Shown here one piece after another: positions 60,358 to 64,000 of a DNA stretch of 64,000 nucleotides; position 1 is the first letter of the stretch; every line of letters starts with the position of its first letter. Source of the stretch: Leptospira wolffii serovar Khorat str. Khorat-H2 (GTDB taxonomy: Bacteria > Spirochaetota > Leptospiria > Leptospirales > Leptospiraceae); assembly GCF_000306115.2 (NCBI RefSeq), contig NZ_AKWX02000020.1, positions 310,001-374,000 on the forward strand, read 5' to 3'. The notes under the pieces were generated by a model that was not told where the DNA came from, searched no databases, and saw only the letters and a program-made list of their open reading frames with translations. Made by a program: the position numbers and the translations under genes.

Positions 60358-61575
60358 TTAGATCTTTTTGATCAGATTTTCTATCAGGGCCCTCAGGAAT
60401 TCTTCCTTGGGAGTCCCGCTTTCAATCGGTTTATTATTTATGAATAGACTTGGAGTGCTGTGAATCTGTAGCTTGTCCGCCTCGTCCACTTCATGATTGA
60501 TCTGATCTTTTACGGCCACCGACGACAAGCAAGAACGGAATTGATTCATGTCCAGCTTGAGATCCTGAGCCTGAGCAAGAACCGTGGAAAGAGTGTGCAT
60601 GACCTGATTCTCCGTATTCTTGTATAGGGAATCATACATAGCCGGGAATTTTTTCTGCTTATCCGCACAAATTGCGGCGGAGGCGGCCACACAAGAGCTG
60701 GCTTCCGGTCTCGGAGAAGAAATAAGACGATTGCAACTACCATCCAAAGGAAAGTTCTTATACACGACTTTTACCACTCCGTCGTAGTCGCGGAGAATTT
60801 TTTTCAAAATATGGGAAGTGTGCATACAGTGTCCGCAATTGAAATCCGCGAATTTTACGATTGTAATCGGAGCATTCGGATCTCCTTGGAAAGAGGCCCC
60901 CTTAATATCAATCGAAACCGTTGGAGCCGCCTCGTAATCGGAAAGTTGTTTTTGGATGCGAGAGAGTCCGGTATGTTCCCCTTCCACAAGGGAATTCGTA
61001 AAGGATCTACCACCTATCAAACCAATCACTAAGGCTCCTAATATTACAATCACGTAATTTAGCGCTTCTTTAGAGATGGAGGGAATCAATTGTGCCGGGG
61101 ACTTATCCTTAATATCTCGGATCTGGATATAAGTTCCTACAAGTAGCAATACGGTAACCGCCCAAGTGGCAGCACAAAGCCCGCAAACCGCGTCTATATA
61201 AAATACCGAAGTCGCAAAAAGCCCGAGATCGATTACGAATCCGACAATAAGCAGATAGAATGCGAGAAGAAGATATTTGACGGATTCCTCTTTTTGAGTT
61301 TCGGATCTGACAAAAAGAAAAGCGAGGAGTCCGTAAAAAACGAAACCGAAAAGAGCAATGGGAATATCCCCGAAAAACGGAACATTGCGGATCGCGGATA
61401 CCGCACTTTCGGAAACCTTATTACAAGAACCTGTTTCGCTCAAGGCATCGCAAAGGGCCTGAGCGACCCCGTCTCCGCCTTGTCCGCCGAAGTATTTTCG
61501 GATCAGGAAAAAGGATATGACTGCTCCGATAGCAGCTAGAGCGGATAAAATATAATTAGATGGCAGTTTTTTCAT
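60358..61575 (-). CDS. VKOR-DsbA fusion, disulfide-forming membrane protein
   Basis: Start ATG 61575 with GGAG six bases before it; the upstream in-frame start at 61593 is weaker. About 405 residues. The VKOR domain has Cys42 and Cys51 in the loop, and the CGLC redox site at 131-134. A membrane linker leads to a periplasmic thioredoxin-like DsbA domain with CGHC at 247-250 in FADFNCGHCMHTSH and a cis-Pro region near STPSLFINN. It would oxidise substrates and be reoxidised via quinone in one polypeptide. Matches the Cys-rich secreted proteins in the window. Confidence 0.92.
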   Translation of the reverse strand: MKKLPSNYILSALAAIGAVISFFLIRKYFGGQGGDGVAQALCDALSETGSCNKVSESAVSAIRNVPFFGDIPIALFGFVFYGLLAFLFVRSETQKEESVKYLLLAFYLLIVGFVIDLGLFATSVFYIDAVCGLCAATWAVTVLLLVGTYIQIRDIKDKSPAQLIPSISKEALNYVIVILGALVIGLIGGRSFTNSLVEGEHTGLSRIQKQLSDYEAAPTVSIDIKGASFQGDPNAPITIVKFADFNCGHCMHTSHILKKILRDYDGVVKVVYKNFPLDGSCNRLISSPRPEASSCVAASAAICADKQKKFPAMYDSLYKNTENQVMHTLSTVLAQAQDLKLDMNQFRSCLSSVAVKDQINHEVDEADKLQIHSTPSLFINNKPIESGTPKEEFLRALIENLIKKI

Positions 61576-61671
61576 TCGGGACTCCGATTCCAAAATACCT
61601 TTATACGGACCAGGAAGGAGTAAGGAAAGAAAAATATAGGAAGATTTAGGAGTCTGAGAGCTTTTAGGAAA

Positions 61672-62406
61672 TCAGTCGGTTCCTAAACTCGTGATCGCTT
61701 CCGCCAGATCGATTTTTCCCTCATAGAGTGCCTTTCCCGTAATTACCCCGTAAACCGGAACGGGAGTACCGAGGACGGACAGAGCCATTATATCCTTTAA
61801 AGAGGAAATTCCACCGGAAGCGATGACTTGAAAATTATATTTCGTCAATATTTCCTTGTACGCGTTCAAATTCGGCCCGGCAAGAGTTCCATCCTGGGCT
61901 ATATCTGTAAAAATAATATGCTCTACTCCGGCTTGTTTCATTTTAGCAAGCAAATCCAGGTAATTCACGCCGGAGTCTTCTTCCCAACCGGCTATTTTTA
62001 CGATTCCATCTCTAGCGTCGACCGCAACGACCACCCGGTCCTTTCCGTATTTTTCCAAGGCGAAATCCAAAAGCTTAGGATCTTTTACGGCGGCAGTTCC
62101 CAAAATGAATCTGTCTATTCCAATGGAATCGTAATATTCTAATTTTTCCTTATCCCTGATTCCTCCTCCCAATTGTATCTTAAGTTTGGTGGACTTGCGG
62201 ATATTGGAAATGGATTCGCCGTTGATTCCGATTTGGTTTCTCGCTCCGTTCAAATCCACCAAATGCAAAAGTGTGGCTCCATTCTTTTCAAAACCTTGCG
62301 CCAATTTCCAGGGTTCGGTAGAATAGACCGTTTTTTCTTCGTACTTTCCCTTGAATAAACGAACTGCACAATTATCTAATAGGTCGATCGCGGGAATCAG
62401 AATCAT
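61672..62406 (-). CDS. hisA: phosphoribosylformimino-5-aminoimidazole carboxamide ribotide isomerase
   Basis: 244 residues, the family length. [20 protein letters not shown] (Asp catalytic) at the start, [17 protein letters not shown] and the second Asp in [17 protein letters not shown], with [13 protein letters not shown]. Carries out the ProFAR isomerisation in histidine synthesis. Start overlaps hisH by four bases (ATGA). Confidence 0.96.
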   Translation of the reverse strand: MILIPAIDLLDNCAVRLFKGKYEEKTVYSTEPWKLAQGFEKNGATLLHLVDLNGARNQIGINGESISNIRKSTKLKIQLGGGIRDKEKLEYYDSIGIDRFILGTAAVKDPKLLDFALEKYGKDRVVVAVDARDGIVKIAGWEEDSGVNYLDLLAKMKQAGVEHIIFTDIAQDGTLAGPNLNAYKEILTKYNFQVIASGGISSLKDIMALSVLGTPVPVYGVITGKALYEGKIDLAEAITSLGTD

Positions 62407-63035
62407 AAGGATCGGATGAAATTCTCCAAAATTTTTAGACCGTAGGTATGGGACTTCTCGGGATGGAATTGGGTACCGAAAATATTCCCTTTTTCGACGA
62501 CCGCGGGGAATCGCTCTCCATAGTAATCGCAGAGACCGCTAACCGCCTTTCCTTCCACATCGACCGGTCTGTACGAGTGGATGAAATATACGAAGGACTC
62601 GTCGTCCAATCCGTTCAATAAAACGCTTTTAGAAGGATTCCGTTTATAAAGGCGATTCCATCCGATGTGAGGAACCTTATAATTCTTGCCTCGAAACTTT
62701 CTTACCTTGCCCTTTATATAGCCTAAGCCTTGGACTAACTCTTTCGGATTTCCGGAAACTGTCTCATCCGAATCCTCGAAAAGAATTTGGTATCCGATGC
62801 AAATTCCGAAAAGAGGTTTTCCAGATTGAACGTGCCCGTCCACATACTTGCGAAGGCCTGATTCGTTCAGGTTATGCATCGCTTTATCGAAATGGCCGTC
62901 GCCAGGAAGAATCAAGGCATCGGCAGATTGTAAAACTTCCGGGTCTTTGGTATAAATGAAATCTTTGGTAAAATGAGAAATCGCTTTTAGACAAGAATGA
63001 ATATTACCCATCCCATAATCTAAAACTGCGATCAC
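62403..63035 (-). CDS. hisH: imidazole glycerol phosphate synthase, glutaminase subunit
   Basis: 210 residues. Catalytic Cys in [14 protein letters not shown] and His/Glu in [18 protein letters not shown]. The usual GxGxF oxyanion segment reads [11 protein letters not shown], an unusual His in place of Ala. Works with HisF (not in this window) to make the imidazole ring. Overlaps hisB (ATGA) and hisA. Confidence 0.94.
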   Translation of the reverse strand: MIAVLDYGMGNIHSCLKAISHFTKDFIYTKDPEVLQSADALILPGDGHFDKAMHNLNESGLRKYVDGHVQSGKPLFGICIGYQILFEDSDETVSGNPKELVQGLGYIKGKVRKFRGKNYKVPHIGWNRLYKRNPSKSVLLNGLDDESFVYFIHSYRPVDVEGKAVSGLCDYYGERFPAVVEKGNIFGTQFHPEKSHTYGLKILENFIRSL

Positions 63036-63613
63036 TCCAATACTCCCTTTGTAGAAGGAATCATACCCGCCGAAGCCGGATCTATCTCCATGGCCATACG
63101 GAGAGCCTTACCTAGACCCTTGAAAATAGACTCATGAATATGGTGGCGATTTTCGCCGTAATGAACCACAACGTGCAGGTTCATTTTCGCGTTCAATGCG
63201 AACTTTTGTAGGAACTCCAAACTCAATTCCGCATCATAGATTCCGAATTTTCCGGTCAATTCCGGTCCGGTATATTTATAATAATATCTGCCGCCCAGAT
63301 CTACTGCAACCGTAGTCAGGACTTCGTCCATAGGAAGAGTATAATGCCCGTATCTGCGGATACCGGCTTTGTCTCCCAGTTGCTTGTGTATAATATTACC
63401 GAGAAGAATCGCGGTATCTTCCACGCTATGATGGCAATCGATTTCTATGTCTCCTCGTAACCAAAGATCCATATCGATCAAACCGTGTTTAGAGACATGG
63501 GAAAGCATATGCTCGAAGAATGGAATCTCCGTATCGAACTTGTACTTACCCGTTCCCCGGATATTCAGGGCCAATTTAATATCCGTCTCCGAGGTTTTGC
63601 GTTCTTCTTTCAT
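63032..63613 (-). CDS. hisB: imidazoleglycerol-phosphate dehydratase
   Basis: 193 residues, stand-alone IGPD. Metal motifs [12 protein letters not shown] (about 65-76) and [16 protein letters not shown] (about 159-174). Dehydrates IGP in histidine synthesis. First gene of the hisB-hisH-hisA cluster. The phosphatase domain found in some proteobacterial HisB is absent. Confidence 0.96.
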   Translation of the reverse strand: MKEERKTSETDIKLALNIRGTGKYKFDTEIPFFEHMLSHVSKHGLIDMDLWLRGDIEIDCHHSVEDTAILLGNIIHKQLGDKAGIRRYGHYTLPMDEVLTTVAVDLGGRYYYKYTGPELTGKFGIYDAELSLEFLQKFALNAKMNLHVVVHYGENRHHIHESIFKGLGKALRMAMEIDPASAGMIPSTKGVLE

Positions 63614-63727
63614 TCTATCCTGACCCTACTTTCCCCTTAATTATCGTGTCAATGAATTCCAAAAATAAGCTGACGGAAAGGCCTCCCGCTTAAAATTATC
63701 CAACAGGGAGAAATCCCTCCAACCACG

Positions 63728-63792
<65 letters not shown>

Positions 63793-63810
<18 letters not shown>

Positions 63811-63992
63811 AGAATTTTCATTAAGCAAATAAACTTGGGACTCGAAGCGAGGCCGAGAGAGCAAACATAGCGACCATAGGAGCGTCATGTTTGCGACCGA
63901 GGGACAGGAAGTCCCGAGGCTCGGACGAGACGCCGTGGAGCACAGTCGAACACGAAGTGAGACTGCGAAACGGCGAGTCCCTTCTTCGGCAA
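63793..63992. repeat. direct repeat of the tRNA-Leu 3' end flanking an inverted-repeat element
   Basis: CGAGTCCCTTCTTCGGCAA occurs at 63793-63811 (tRNA 3' end) and again at 63974-63992, 181 bases apart. Between them are GCAAACAT/ATGTTTGC (63861-63868 and 63887-63894, perfect inverted repeat). GGGACTCGAA (63837-63846) is the reverse complement of TTCGAGTCCC in the tRNA T-arm. Looks like a palindromic repeat unit that has captured or targets the tRNA end. Confidence 0.75.
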
Positions 63993-64000
63993 AAAATTTC

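Overview
The window looks like a chromosomal segment of a spirochaete, most probably Leptospira. This is inferred from the protein set: many spirochaetal lipoproteins, FecR/PEGA/TPR envelope proteins, GAF-SpoIIE and GAF-sigma54 signalling proteins, a VKOR-DsbA fusion, and an RHS core with the string FLTDQVDSVSHVLDEN. Base composition is moderate, except for an AT-rich island at about 13.6-15.2 kb. No database search was possible, so the species is not assigned.

Layout. 1-164 is the end of a c-type cytochrome gene. 226-7890 (minus strand) is a secreted-protease locus: a lipoprotein with choice-of-anchor-D (ASH) repeats plus an S8 subtilisin-like protease, the same pair again, then a small lipoprotein that is essentially a free-standing protease propeptide (I9-like). 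8.2-13.5 kb holds two secreted hypotheticals, a GT-C-type membrane protein and a membrane-anchored hypothetical. 13.7-15.05 kb is a degenerate RHS toxin tip with a Sel1-repeat gene. 15.2-17.6 kb holds a GtrA-methyltransferase fusion and an acyltransferase (envelope glycan modification). 17.8-22.8 kb contains a MarR-SDR pair with matching operator palindromes, a Tag glycosylase, a decayed SAP-domain ORF, and a TetR/double-hotdog thioesterase pair with a perfect operator palindrome. 22.8-25.5 kb is an ECF sigma, FecR-like and secreted-protein operon. 25.7-29 kb holds a small Cys-rich lipoprotein, an XRE regulator, an orphan DUF433 protein and a NuoG-NuoI pair.

29.2-34.5 kb contains aroC, two tandem paralogues with degenerate HD-GYP domains and a double-ACT protein. 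34.7-43.3 kb holds an ABC exporter, a SET-domain protein, a GAF-GAF-sigma54 activator, a Zn-ribbon/GAF/PP2C phosphatase, tilS (broken at a 10-A tract) and engB. 43.3-46.1 kb has a SprA-like metalloprotease, PilZ, a metallo-beta-lactamase-fold protein and trmB. 46.1-54 kb is an envelope lipoprotein group (TPR/propeller, PEGA, FecR) and a third HD-like degenerate protein. 54-64 kb carries rsgA, a histidine kinase overlapping an alkyltransferase-like (ATL) gene, thiD, a DUF885 peptidase-like protein, a zinc-ribbon membrane protein, VKOR-DsbA, hisB-hisH-hisA, and tRNA-Leu(CAG) followed by a repeat that copies the tRNA 3' end.

How the parts work together: the most unusual system is the duplicated lipoprotein-protease pair with a separate lipid-anchored propeptide. 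That suggests trans-acting folding assistance or self-protection for the secreted proteases. A second theme is signalling by proteins that have lost HD-GYP catalytic residues. A third is the possible dependence of an essential gene (tilS) on slippage at a poly-A run.
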